Assembly: GCA_964504025.1 (NCBI GenBank)
Contig: CAZDCO010000013.1
Location: forward strand, 1-29,565
Length of the DNA: 29,565 nucleotides
Reading direction: 5' to 3'
From: Scatosoma sp964504025
Lineage (GTDB): Bacteria > Bacillota > Clostridia > Christensenellales > Borkfalkiaceae
Part shown: positions 7,945 through 14,963 of the stretch, piece by piece
Position numbering within the stretch: position 1 is the stretch's first letter
Layout: every line of letters begins with the position of its first letter
Notes under the pieces: generated by a model
The model's database searches: none
The model's input: only the letters and a program-made list of their open reading frames with translations
What the model was told of the DNA's origin: nothing
Made by a program: the position numbers and the translations under genes

Positions 7945-8676
7945 TCAGTAGACGACGGGTACGTTTTCAAGGGGGATCGGGGGCGGCGCGTTGGTAACGA
8001 CGGCGTCGAACGCCGATAACGGCGCGACGCGGTGCGTGCCCGATTCGGAAAATTTGCTATCGTCCGCAAGCAGGATACGGTATCCGCTTTTGGAGAACGC
8101 CAACCTCTTGATTTCCGCTTGCTCCAACGAGCGTTCGTACGCGCCGTCCGCCTTTGCCGCCGCGCACGAGGCAATCATGACGTCGAACGAAAAATCGTTC
8201 AAGAGCCGCGAACACAGGCTGCCCGTAGCGGAGTTCGTGTTATATTGCACGTTGCCCCCCAACAAAATCAAGTTGATCGATTCCTTTTTGGAAAGCTGCA
8301 ACGCCGTTTGTAAACCGTTGGTGACGACCGTCTTGTGGCGCAAGTCCATGCGCTGTAACAGCGCGAGCGCGGTGGACGAGCTGTCGATAAAGACGCTCTT
8401 GAATGGCGGTAAACGATCGAGTGCGATCGCGGCGATTCGCTCCTTTTGTCGGGCGTTCTTTTCCAAACGGAAGAAAATGGACACCTCTTCGGCGGACTCC
8501 GCCAAGAACGCACCGCCGTGGCTTCGTTCGAGCAAGCCCATCGTTTGCATTTCTTTCAGATCGCGCCGCACGGTGGCTTCGCTGACGAACAGCGTTTGAG
8601 ATAATTCGGCTACCGTCGCCGTGTTTTGCTTCTTTAAGACGTCTAAAATTGCCCGTTGCCGTTCTTGTAACGCCAT
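7945..8676 (-). CDS. DeoR-family transcriptional regulator of rhamnose genes
   Basis: A 243-residue DeoR/GlpR-type repressor. Residues 4-57 form the DeoR winged helix-turn-helix (RQRAILDVLKKQ to RRDLKEMQ). Residues about 75-235 form the DeoRC sugar-phosphate sensor domain, with SSSTALAL and LLGGNVQYNTNSATG as recognisable segments. The gene is divergent from rhaB and very probably controls it and itself. In Bacillus the DeoR-family RhaR responds to L-rhamnulose-1-phosphate, a reasonable guess for the effector here. GGAGGGAG immediately upstream of the ATG at 8676 is the ribosome binding site. It is unrelated to the AraC-type RhaS/RhaR of enterobacteria. Confidence 0.9.
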   Translation of the reverse strand: MALQERQRAILDVLKKQNTATVAELSQTLFVSEATVRRDLKEMQTMGLLERSHGGAFLAESAEEVSIFFRLEKNARQKERIAAIALDRLPPFKSVFIDSSSTALALLQRMDLRHKTVVTNGLQTALQLSKKESINLILLGGNVQYNTNSATGSLCSRLLNDFSFDVMIASCAAAKADGAYERSLEQAEIKRLAFSKSGYRILLADDSKFSESGTHRVAPLSAFDAVVTNAPPPIPLENVPVVY

Positions 8677-8719
8677 ATACTCCCTCCGTTTTTGCGCGTT
8701 TATGCTTGATTATGTTCAT

Positions 8720-8748
8720 ATTATACCGTAAAAAATTTATTTTGTCAA
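8720..8748 (-). promoter_or_regulatory. sigma-A promoter of the DeoR-type regulator
   Basis: On the minus strand there is a perfect TTGACA (8743-8748) and a perfect TATAAT (8720-8725) with a 17-base spacer, ending about 44 bases before the regulator's ATG. The -35 lies in the left arm of the putative operator. Confidence 0.85.
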
Positions 8749-8771
8749 TATTACGAGCATATATAGACAAA
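8741..8771. promoter_or_regulatory. putative operator: inverted repeat over both -35 boxes
   Basis: TTTGTCAATAT (8741-8751) and ATATAGACAAA (8761-8771) are inverted repeats with 10 of 11 positions matching, nine bases apart. Each arm contains the -35 element of one of the two divergent promoters, so a regulator bound here could shut both. Part of the symmetry is expected from two divergent -35 boxes alone, so assignment as the DeoR-type operator is inference. Confidence 0.5.
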
Positions 8772-8792
8772 GAAAAAAATATATGGTATACT
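8764..8792 (+). promoter_or_regulatory. sigma-A promoter of the rhaBAD-fucO operon
   Basis: The -35 TAGACA (8764-8769) and the -10 TATACT (8787-8792) are 17 bases apart. Predicted transcription starts near 8799, giving a leader of about 50 bases that carries a hairpin and a strong ribosome binding site. Confidence 0.8.
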
Positions 8793-8802
8793 ATATGCAG
8801 AG

Positions 8803-8832
8803 CCGTTGCGGCGCGTTAGCTACGCGCGACGG
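8803..8832 (+). promoter_or_regulatory. 5'-UTR hairpin of the rhamnose operon
   Basis: CCGTTGC (8803-8809) pairs with GCGACGG (8826-8832), and an inner GCGT/ACGC pairing closes the loop. It begins within about five bases of the predicted transcript start and ends just before the AAAAAGGAG at 8836-8844. A 5'-terminal hairpin usually stabilises mRNA; a regulatory role is not shown. Confidence 0.5.
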
Positions 8833-8850
8833 GGTAAAAAGGAGTATTTT

Positions 8851-10233
8851 ATGCAATATTTTTTGGCAATCGATATCGGCGCGTCCTCGGGACGGCATAT
8901 TTTGGGGCATATCGAGGGCGATAAGTTGATCACCGAGGAAATTTACCGTTTCCAAAACGCACCGCAGTCGGTGGTGGACGAGCAGGGTGAAAAGCGTTTG
9001 ACGTGGAATGTGGATGGGCTGTACGCCGAGATCCTCAACGGCTTAAAGCGCGCGAAAGAGCTTGGAAAAATTCCCTCCTCCGTCGGAATCGACACTTGGG
9101 GGGTAGACTACGCGTTGTTGGACGAGAACGACGAGCGTATCGGCGAGGTGTATTGTTACCGCGACAAGCGTACGGAAAAAACCGTGCCCGAGGTGCACGC
9201 TTTGTTGCCGTTTGCCGAGCTGTACGCACGCACGGGTATCGCGTTCGCTTCCTTTAACACGATATATCAACTGATGGACGAGAAGTTGACGGGGCGTATG
9301 GCGCGCGCGAAAACGATGCTGAATTTACCCGACTATTTCCACTTCCGTTTGACGGGCGTGAAGAAGCACGAATATACCATGGCGACGACGTCGGGTATGG
9401 TGAACGCCACGACGCATCAATGGGACGAAGAAATCGTGGAGAAACTCGGATATAAAAAGGAGTTGTTCGGCGAACTTTCCCAACCGGGTACGATCGTCGG
9501 CGAATTTACGAAAGAAGTGCAAGCGTTCGTGGGGTATAACGCGAACGTGGTGTTGCCTGCCACGCACGATACGGCGAGCGCGGTGCTTGCCGCACCTTTG
9601 GAAGCGCAATCGCCCTATATTTCCAGCGGTACGTGGTCGTTGCTCGGCGTGGAACAAAACGCGGCGCATACCGACGCGGATGCGCGCGAAACGGGCTATT
9701 CTAACGAAGGCAGCGTGAACGGACAATTCCGTTTGCAAATCAATATTATGGGCTTGTGGATGTTGCAACAAGTCCGGCACGAGTTGAACGACGGATACAG
9801 CTTCGTCGAGTTGACTGATTTGGCGAGAGCGAACCCCGTCGAGGACGAAATCGACGTGAACGAGCAACTCTTCCTCGCGCCCGACAGTATGATCGAGGCA
9901 ATCGACGGACGGGTAGGACGGACGTTGACGGTCGGCGAGCGCGCGTACGTCATCTTGAATAATTTGGCGAAATATTACGCCAAGGCGTTGTCGGCGTTGG
10001 AGGGCGTAACGGGCGAAAAGTACGATACGCTGAATATTATCGGCGGCGGCAGCAAAAACGGCGTATTGAACGAATTGACGGCGAAATATACGGGCAAGAA
10101 GATTATCACGGGTCCGACGGAGGGCACGGCGCTTGGTAACCTCACCATGCAAATGGTCGGTTTGGGCGCGTTGCAATCGGTGGCGGAAGGGAGAGCGTAT
10201 ATCAAACGCTCGTTCGACATTGCCGAATTATAA
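8851..10233 (+). CDS. rhaB: rhamnulokinase
   Basis: A 460-residue FGGY-family kinase that phosphorylates L-rhamnulose to L-rhamnulose-1-phosphate in the cytoplasm, the second step of L-rhamnose catabolism. The N-terminus FLAIDIGASSGRHILG is the rhamnulokinase form of the phosphate-binding loop. Further family segments are GIDTWGVDYALLD, YQLM and FHFRLTG in the first domain, and SSGTWSLLG and IIGGGSKNGVLNELTA in the second. A TTG 45 bases upstream is in frame, but the ATG at 8851 with AAAAAGGAG six bases before it is clearly the start. It is the first gene of the operon, and rhaA follows after 22 bases. Confidence 0.94.
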   Translation: MQYFLAIDIGASSGRHILGHIEGDKLITEEIYRFQNAPQSVVDEQGEKRLTWNVDGLYAEILNGLKRAKELGKIPSSVGIDTWGVDYALLDENDERIGEVYCYRDKRTEKTVPEVHALLPFAELYARTGIAFASFNTIYQLMDEKLTGRMARAKTMLNLPDYFHFRLTGVKKHEYTMATTSGMVNATTHQWDEEIVEKLGYKKELFGELSQPGTIVGEFTKEVQAFVGYNANVVLPATHDTASAVLAAPLEAQSPYISSGTWSLLGVEQNAAHTDADARETGYSNEGSVNGQFRLQINIMGLWMLQQVRHELNDGYSFVELTDLARANPVEDEIDVNEQLFLAPDSMIEAIDGRVGRTLTVGERAYVILNNLAKYYAKALSALEGVTGEKYDTLNIIGGGSKNGVLNELTAKYTGKKIITGPTEGTALGNLTMQMVGLGALQSVAEGRAYIKRSFDIAEL

Positions 10234-10255
10234 TAGATAAAAAAGGAGAATAGAT

Positions 10256-11500
10256 ATGACGAGATACGAACAGGCAAAAGAAATATACGCACGGTACGGA
10301 ATCGACACCGAACGCGCGTTGGAACGGTTGAAGAATATTCCCGTCAGCGTGCATTGCTGGCAGGGGGACGACGTAATCGGTTTCGACGGCAGCGATTCGC
10401 TGTCGGGCGGTATTCAAACGACGGGAAACTATCCCGGAAGAGCGAGAACGCCGGAGGAGTTGTTCGAGGACATTCGTCGCGCGTTCAAGTTGATGCCCGG
10501 TAAAAAACGGATCAACGTGCACGCTTGCTACGCTTTGCTCGGCGAAGATAAGGGCAAAGTCGATCGCGATGGGTACGAATATAAGCATTTCAAACCGTGG
10601 GTAGATTTGGCGAAGGAGTGCGGTATGGACGGCGTTGATTTCAACCCGACGTTTTTCGCACACCCGAAGATGAAAGACGGTTTGTCGTTGTCCTCGCCCG
10701 ATAAGGACACGCGCGATTTTTGGATCAGACACGGTAAGGCGTGCTTGCGGATCGCAGCGGAAATGGGCAAGGCGATGAATAGCCCCTGTATGGTGAACAT
10801 TTGGATCCCCGACGGGTATAAGGATATTCCTGCCGACAGACTTTCCCCCCGTATGCGCTTGAAAGAGGCGTTGGACGAAATTTTGGAAGATTACGATAAG
10901 GAATGGGTCATTCCTGCGGTGGAAAGCAAAGTATTCGGTATCGGTATCGAAAGCTACACGGTGGGCAGCAACGAATTTTATCAAAACTACGCGGCGAAGA
11001 AGGGCATTTGTTGCTTGCTCGATACGGGACATTATCACCCGACGGAAGTGGTATCCGATAAAATTCCCGCGTTGTTGGCGTTCTACGATAAGGTAGCACT
11101 CCACGTATCCCGTCCCGTGCGTTGGGATAGCGATCACGTCGTCATTTTGGACGACGAGTTGAAAGAACTCTCCAAAGAGATTATCCGCAACGACGCCGAC
11201 GATAAAGTGTTGATCGGGTTGGACTATTTCGACGCGAGTATCAACCGTTTGTGCGCGTGGGTAACGGGCGTTCGGGCTATGCAAAAGGCGTTGCTCAACG
11301 CGTTGCTGTTGCCGAACGAGGAGTTGAAAACGCTGCAAGATGAGCATAATTTCACGAGAATTATGTATCTGAACGAGCAATGCAAGTGCTTGCCGTTCGG
11401 GGATGTTTGGGAAGAATACCTCCGTCGTCAAAACGTGAACGACGAGTGGTGGAACGAGATCGAAGCGTTCGAACGCGACGTGATTGCAAAGAGAAACTAA
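10256..11500 (+). CDS. rhaA: L-rhamnose isomerase
   Basis: A 414-residue L-rhamnose isomerase, a Mn/Zn-dependent TIM-barrel enzyme converting L-rhamnose to L-rhamnulose. Characteristic stretches are the N-terminal YARYGIDTERALERL, SVHCWQGDDVIGF, the DGVDFNPTFFAHPKMKDG segment containing metal-site and substrate-site residues, and LDTGHYHPTEVVSDKIPALL. Length matches the family (about 415-425). AAAAAAGGAG lies directly upstream. It is the second gene of the operon after the kinase, whereas enterobacterial order also gives rhaB-rhaA-rhaD. Confidence 0.96.
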   Translation: MTRYEQAKEIYARYGIDTERALERLKNIPVSVHCWQGDDVIGFDGSDSLSGGIQTTGNYPGRARTPEELFEDIRRAFKLMPGKKRINVHACYALLGEDKGKVDRDGYEYKHFKPWVDLAKECGMDGVDFNPTFFAHPKMKDGLSLSSPDKDTRDFWIRHGKACLRIAAEMGKAMNSPCMVNIWIPDGYKDIPADRLSPRMRLKEALDEILEDYDKEWVIPAVESKVFGIGIESYTVGSNEFYQNYAAKKGICCLLDTGHYHPTEVVSDKIPALLAFYDKVALHVSRPVRWDSDHVVILDDELKELSKEIIRNDADDKVLIGLDYFDASINRLCAWVTGVRAMQKALLNALLLPNEELKTLQDEHNFTRIMYLNEQCKCLPFGDVWEEYLRRQNVNDEWWNEIEAFERDVIAKRN

Positions 11501-11525
11501 ATAAAAAAATAGGAGATAGATAGGT

Positions 11526-12347
11526 ATGAAAAAGAATATTATGAACGCACCCTTCGTGCAAGAAATGCGTAAAGCAACGGCGAATATGTATCGTTTGGGC
11601 TGGGACGAAAGAAACGGCGGTAACATCAGCTATATGCTCGACGAGGCGGAAGTAGGCAAGTATTTGAATTTGGATAAAGTGATCCGTACGATCCCCACCG
11701 GCTTCGACGCAAGCAAGTTGATCGGCAAGATCTTCATCGTAACGGGTACGGGTAAATATTTCAAGAACGTAGACGCAGATCCCGAAACGAATTTGGGTAT
11801 CGTCCGTATCGGTAAGGACGGCACGACGGCGGAGTTGCTTTGGGGCTATAAGGACGGCGGTAAGTTCACGTCGGAATTCCCCGCGCACATGATGAGCCAC
11901 ATTTCCCGTTTGGAAAAAGATCCCGATCATCGCGTAGTTATGCACTCGCACCCCACGTACACGATCGCTATGAACACCATTTGTTCCACCGACGAAAAAG
12001 ATTTCACCCATAAACTTTGGCAGTCGAATACCGAAGCGGTCGTCGTATTCCCCGACGGCGTAGGCGTATTGCCTTGCATGGTTTGCGGTACGACGGAGAT
12101 CGGCGAAGCGACGGCGGCGAAGATGAAAGATTTTCGTTTGGTCGTTTGGACGAATCACGGTATCTACGGCACGGGTAAAGATATGGACGAAGCGTTCGGC
12201 TTGATCGAAACGGTGGAAAAGACGGCGCAAATTTATATGCTTGCTAAGGCGAGCGGCGAGATCGTGAACGTCATTCCCGATCAAATCATTTCCGATTTGG
12301 CAAAGCTTTGGGGCTTGACGCCGTTGGAAGGCATTTTGAACGTATAA
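11526..12347 (+). CDS. rhaD: rhamnulose-1-phosphate aldolase
   Basis: A 273-residue class II (zinc) aldolase that splits L-rhamnulose-1-phosphate into dihydroxyacetone phosphate and L-lactaldehyde. The residues expected from RhaD and fuculose aldolase are present: E117 in SEFPAHMMSH, zinc ligands H140 and H142 in MHSHPTY, and H211 in TNHGIYG. The N-terminal RNGGNISYML is the typical aldolase II phosphate-binding region. AGGAGATAG is the ribosome binding site, and the gene starts 25 bases after rhaA. Araldolase alternatives such as AraD are less likely, given length and context. Confidence 0.94.
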   Translation: MKKNIMNAPFVQEMRKATANMYRLGWDERNGGNISYMLDEAEVGKYLNLDKVIRTIPTGFDASKLIGKIFIVTGTGKYFKNVDADPETNLGIVRIGKDGTTAELLWGYKDGGKFTSEFPAHMMSHISRLEKDPDHRVVMHSHPTYTIAMNTICSTDEKDFTHKLWQSNTEAVVVFPDGVGVLPCMVCGTTEIGEATAAKMKDFRLVVWTNHGIYGTGKDMDEAFGLIETVEKTAQIYMLAKASGEIVNVIPDQIISDLAKLWGLTPLEGILNV

Positions 12348-12411
12348 CCAAGAAAAATAGGCTGTAAAGCCGAAAAATAAAAAAATTATTGTATGAAAGG
12401 AGAAAAATATT

Positions 12412-13557
12412 ATGGCAAGAATCGTACTTAACGAAACCAGCTACCACGGCGCAGGTTGTATCGCGGAGATCCCCGGCGAGATCGAAAGAAGAGGCTTGAA
12501 AAAAGCGTTCGTTTGCTCCGATCCCGATTTGGTAAAATTCGGCGTAACGCAAAAGGTAACGTCCATTTTGGAAAAAGCAAATATCGCGTACGAAATCTAT
12601 TCGGAAATTAAACCTAACCCCACGATCGAAAACGTGCAAACGGGCGTTGCGGCATTCAAGGCAAGCCAGGCGGACTGCCTCGTGGCAATCGGCGGCGGCT
12701 CGTCGATGGATACGGCAAAGGCAATCGGTATCATTATCGCTAACCCCGAATTTGCCGACGTTCGTTCTTTGGAAGGCGTTGCGCCTACCAAGAAACCTTG
12801 TGTGCCCATCATCGCCGTTCCTACGACGGCAGGTACGGCTGCGGAAGTTACGATCAACTACGTTATCACCGACGTGGAAAAGAAACGTAAATTCGTTTGC
12901 GTAGACGTGCACGATATTCCCGTAGTTGCGGTAGTCGATCCCGAAATGATGGCAAGTATGCCCAAGGGCTTGACGGCGGCAACGGGTATGGACGCGTTGA
13001 CGCACGCGATCGAAGGGTACATCACCAAAGGCGCGTGGGAAATGACCGATATGTTCCACTTGAAAGCAATCGAATTGATTTCCAAGTCCCTTCGCGGCGC
13101 GGTTGCAAACACGAAGGAAGGCAGAGAGGGTATGGCTCTCGGTCAATATATCGCAGGTATGGGCTTCTCCAACGTCGGTTTGGGTATCGTGCACTCGATG
13201 GCGCACGCACTCGGCGCGGTTTACGACACGCCGCACGGCGTAGGTAACGCCATTTTGTTGCCTACCGTTATGGAATATAACGCCGAAGCAACGGGCGAGA
13301 AGTATCGCGAAATTGCGAAAGCAATGGGCGTTGAAGGCACGGAGAATATGACGCAAGCGGAATATCGCAAGGCGGCAATCGACGCCGTTCGTCAACTTTC
13401 CAAAGACGTCGGTATCCCTCAAGACTTGAAGGCGATCGTGAAGGACGAGGATGTTGATTTCCTGTCCGAATCGGCTATGGCGGACGCTTGCCGTCCCGGT
13501 AACCCGAAAGATCCCACGTTGGAAGATATCAAGGCGTTGTATCGTTCCTTGATGTAA
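12412..13557 (+). CDS. fucO: iron-dependent lactaldehyde reductase (FucO-like)
   Basis: A 381-residue group III (iron-containing) alcohol dehydrogenase. In this operon its substrate is most likely the L-lactaldehyde released by RhaD, reduced with NADH to (S)-1,2-propanediol, which is then excreted. The nucleotide site GGGSSMDTAK spans 94-103. Metal ligands align with those of E. coli FucO: D194, H198, H261 and H275 (in GMDALTHAIEGY, IVHSMAHAL and DTPHGVGN). Length is within two residues of FucO. It follows rhaD by 64 bases and has its own GAAAGGAG. The operon ends with a strong terminator. No propanediol-utilisation microcompartment genes are present. Confidence 0.9.
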   Translation: MARIVLNETSYHGAGCIAEIPGEIERRGLKKAFVCSDPDLVKFGVTQKVTSILEKANIAYEIYSEIKPNPTIENVQTGVAAFKASQADCLVAIGGGSSMDTAKAIGIIIANPEFADVRSLEGVAPTKKPCVPIIAVPTTAGTAAEVTINYVITDVEKKRKFVCVDVHDIPVVAVVDPEMMASMPKGLTAATGMDALTHAIEGYITKGAWEMTDMFHLKAIELISKSLRGAVANTKEGREGMALGQYIAGMGFSNVGLGIVHSMAHALGAVYDTPHGVGNAILLPTVMEYNAEATGEKYREIAKAMGVEGTENMTQAEYRKAAIDAVRQLSKDVGIPQDLKAIVKDEDVDFLSESAMADACRPGNPKDPTLEDIKALYRSLM

Positions 13558-13577
13558 TGGTCGTTTAACCGAATTTT

Positions 13578-13613
13578 TACGGCGAACGCGTATGCGTTCG
13601 CCGTATTTTTTTT
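13578..13613 (+). terminator. terminator of the rhamnose operon
   Basis: A perfect stem of 12 bp (13578-13589 with 13594-13605) with loop GTAT is followed by eight T (13606-13613), starting about 20 bases after the fucO stop. Confidence 0.93.
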
Positions 13614-13650
13614 GATGAAGATAGGGGGCAGGTATGCGTTGACGGCGTTT

Positions 13651-13736
13651 TGTCATTGCGAGGAGTGAAACGACGAAGCAATCTCGTAGCACGGACGGAA
13701 AGGTTGGGGGATTGCCGCGCTACGCTCGCAATGACA
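13651..13736. repeat. REP-like paired inverted repeat
   Basis: TGTCATTGCGAG at 13651-13662 is exactly complementary to CTCGCAATGACA at 13725-13736. A second pair, GCAATC near 13678-13683 and GATTGC near 13710-13715, lies inside it. The left arm is the widespread intergenic type TCATTGCGAGGAG..CGACGAAGCAATC, and the right arm is a diverged inverted copy, so the whole resembles a REP doublet. A related unit is at 28835-28868. It lies between two terminators and encodes nothing; short frames crossing it are spurious. Confidence 0.8.
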
Positions 13737-13740
13737 AGGC

Positions 13741-13778
13741 TAAAGCAAAACCACCCGAAGCCGAAGCTTCGGGTGGTT
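13741..13778 (-). terminator. terminator of the rpsF-ssb-rpsR operon
   Basis: A perfect 13 bp stem (13749-13761 with 13766-13778) encloses CGAA, which is a TTCG tetraloop on the minus strand. On that strand it is followed by TTTTGCTTTA. It sits about 25 bases downstream of the rpsR stop. Confidence 0.82.
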
Positions 13779-13803
13779 GAGTCGTTTTTCTTTTTCAGAA
13801 AGC

Positions 13804-14052
13804 TTACTCGCCCTTGAAGGGGAGAAGAGCCGCAATGCGTGCACGCTTGATAGCGGTTGCAAGCAAACGTTGATGCGCTGCGCACGTACCCGTCATTCTA
13901 CGGGGCAAAATTTTACCGCCCTCGGTGATGAATTTCTTCAAACGGTTTACGTCTTTATAGTCGATTGCATCAAGCTTTTCTTGGCAGAAAGCACAAACCT
14001 TTTTACGGGGAGCTTTCTTAAATACCTTTTTTACGGGTGCTTTTTCTTCCAT
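13804..14052 (-). CDS. rpsR: 30S ribosomal protein bS18
   Basis: An 82-residue bS18, which binds bS6 on the platform of the small ribosomal subunit. Family segments are DYKDVNRLKKFITEGGKILPRRMTG and QRLLATAIKRARIAALLPF. The N-terminal RKKVCAFCQEKLDAIDYKD keeps a CxxC, the cysteine-containing variant of the protein. It is the last gene of the rpsF-ssb-rpsR operon, 38 bases after ssb, and is followed by a terminator. Confidence 0.97.
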   Translation of the reverse strand: MEEKAPVKKVFKKAPRKKVCAFCQEKLDAIDYKDVNRLKKFITEGGKILPRRMTGTCAAHQRLLATAIKRARIAALLPFKGE

Positions 14053-14090
14053 AATAGTTTCTCCTTATACAATTTTCTTTCCCTTATATC

Positions 14091-14513
14091 TTAGAAGGGA
14101 ATGTCCGAATCGTCGTCCATAGCCTGTAAAACGGGCTTGCGCTTGGGCGCGGACTGACGGGGCGATTCGTTCACGTCGTTGAACGAGTCGTCGCTGTCCT
14201 TGGGGGAAAGGAATTCGATATCCTGACAAATGATATCCACCGCCGTACGGGTAACGCCTTGGTTATCCTCGTAGTTGCGCAACTGAATGCTGCCGACGAC
14301 CGACACTTTTTTGCCTTTTTTGGTGTAACGCGCAATCGTTTCCGCCGTAGCACGCCATGCGGTGCAGTTAAAGAAGTCCGTTTGGCGTTCGCCGTTGTTG
14401 GACGAGTAGTTTCTGTTTACCGCGATGGAGAAATGACAAACGGGTACACCCGAAGACGTTTCCGTCAGTTCGGGATCACGCGTTAAGTTTCCGATTAAAA
14501 ATACCTTATTCAT
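14091..14513 (-). CDS. ssb: single-stranded DNA-binding protein
   Basis: A 140-residue SSB with an N-terminal OB fold (residues 1-105; start MNKVFLIGNLTRDPEL, then VCHFSIAVNR and FFNCTAWRATAETIARYTKKGKKVSVVG). A short polar linker leads to the acidic tip DDDSDIPF, which recruits replication and repair partners. The position between rpsF and rpsR is the standard Firmicutes arrangement, indicating the main replicative SSB rather than a plasmid or phage copy. Confidence 0.97.
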   Translation of the reverse strand: MNKVFLIGNLTRDPELTETSSGVPVCHFSIAVNRNYSSNNGERQTDFFNCTAWRATAETIARYTKKGKKVSVVGSIQLRNYEDNQGVTRTAVDIICQDIEFLSPKDSDDSFNDVNESPRQSAPKRKPVLQAMDDDSDIPF

Positions 14514-14533
14514 ACCTTTTTCCCTTTATCTAA

Positions 14534-14815
14534 TTAGAGTTTCGTAATCAAGCGTCTAACAACGTCAGCGTCGATACCAGCAACACGCTTCAGCTCTTCT
14601 ACAACTTTACCGTTCGCTTCGAACGTCATCAAAACGTAGTACGCTTCGTTTTTGAAGTTGATAGGGTAAGCGGTCTTTTTCGTGCCCCACTTATCGGTGG
14701 AAGCTACGCTTCCGCCCATCGAGTTGACGATACCCTCATACTTCGCAATTTCGGCGTCTTTTGCTTCGTCCGTCAAGTTGTTGTTGAGCAGATACAGCAT
14801 TTCGTATTTAGCCAT
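14534..14815 (-). CDS. rpsF: 30S ribosomal protein bS6
   Basis: A 93-residue bS6 that forms a heterodimer with bS18 on the 30S platform. Diagnostic segments are YEMLYLLNNNLTDEAKDAEI at the start, KWGTKKTAYPINFKNEAYYVLM in the middle and RVAGIDADVVRRLITKL at the end. CGGGAGGTG is a strong ribosome binding site about nine bases before the ATG at 14815. It is the first gene of the operon. Confidence 0.97.
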   Translation of the reverse strand: MAKYEMLYLLNNNLTDEAKDAEIAKYEGIVNSMGGSVASTDKWGTKKTAYPINFKNEAYYVLMTFEANGKVVEELKRVAGIDADVVRRLITKL

Positions 14816-14896
14816 ACTTTTGCACCTCCCGGTCTAATTTGGCGCGTAAATCCCTCACGCGCAAGGTTTGTATATCGTCGCGATCCATAATCGCGC
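14816..14896 (-). promoter_or_regulatory. structured leader of the rpsF operon
   Basis: The roughly 80-base leader on the minus strand folds into two hairpins. The first is CGCGAT/ATCGCG (14895-14890 with 14884-14879), starting at the predicted transcript start. The second is GCGCGT/ACGCGC (14862-14857 with 14847-14842). A CCG abuts the ribosome binding site. In many bacteria S6:S18 represses its own operon through a leader motif with an exposed CCG; whether this leader is that motif cannot be decided by eye. Confidence 0.45.
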
Positions 14897-14902
14897 TAAA
14901 CT

Positions 14903-14931
14903 ATTATACCGTTTTCGGATAAAATAGTCAA
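14903..14931 (-). promoter_or_regulatory. sigma-A promoter of rpsF-ssb-rpsR
   Basis: On the minus strand TTGACT (14926-14931) and a perfect TATAAT (14903-14908) are separated by 17 bases, about 90 bases before the rpsF ATG. Confidence 0.85.
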
Positions 14932-14963
14932 TCGATTTTGCCCCGTTTTTGAAAAATAATTTA

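Noticed and set aside
10202..11626. Long antisense frame of 474 residues opposite rhaA
   Set aside because: It is the mirror of a clear rhaA gene, with low-complexity Arg/His/Val-rich protein and no ribosome binding site. Similar long antisense frames at 6599-7822, 12286-13692, 25485-26531 and 26538-27596 were dropped for the same reason.
13577..13885. 102-residue minus-strand frame overlapping the rpsR end and the repeat
   Set aside because: It crosses a terminator and the REP-like doublet and antisenses the opposing structures; it is repeat-derived.
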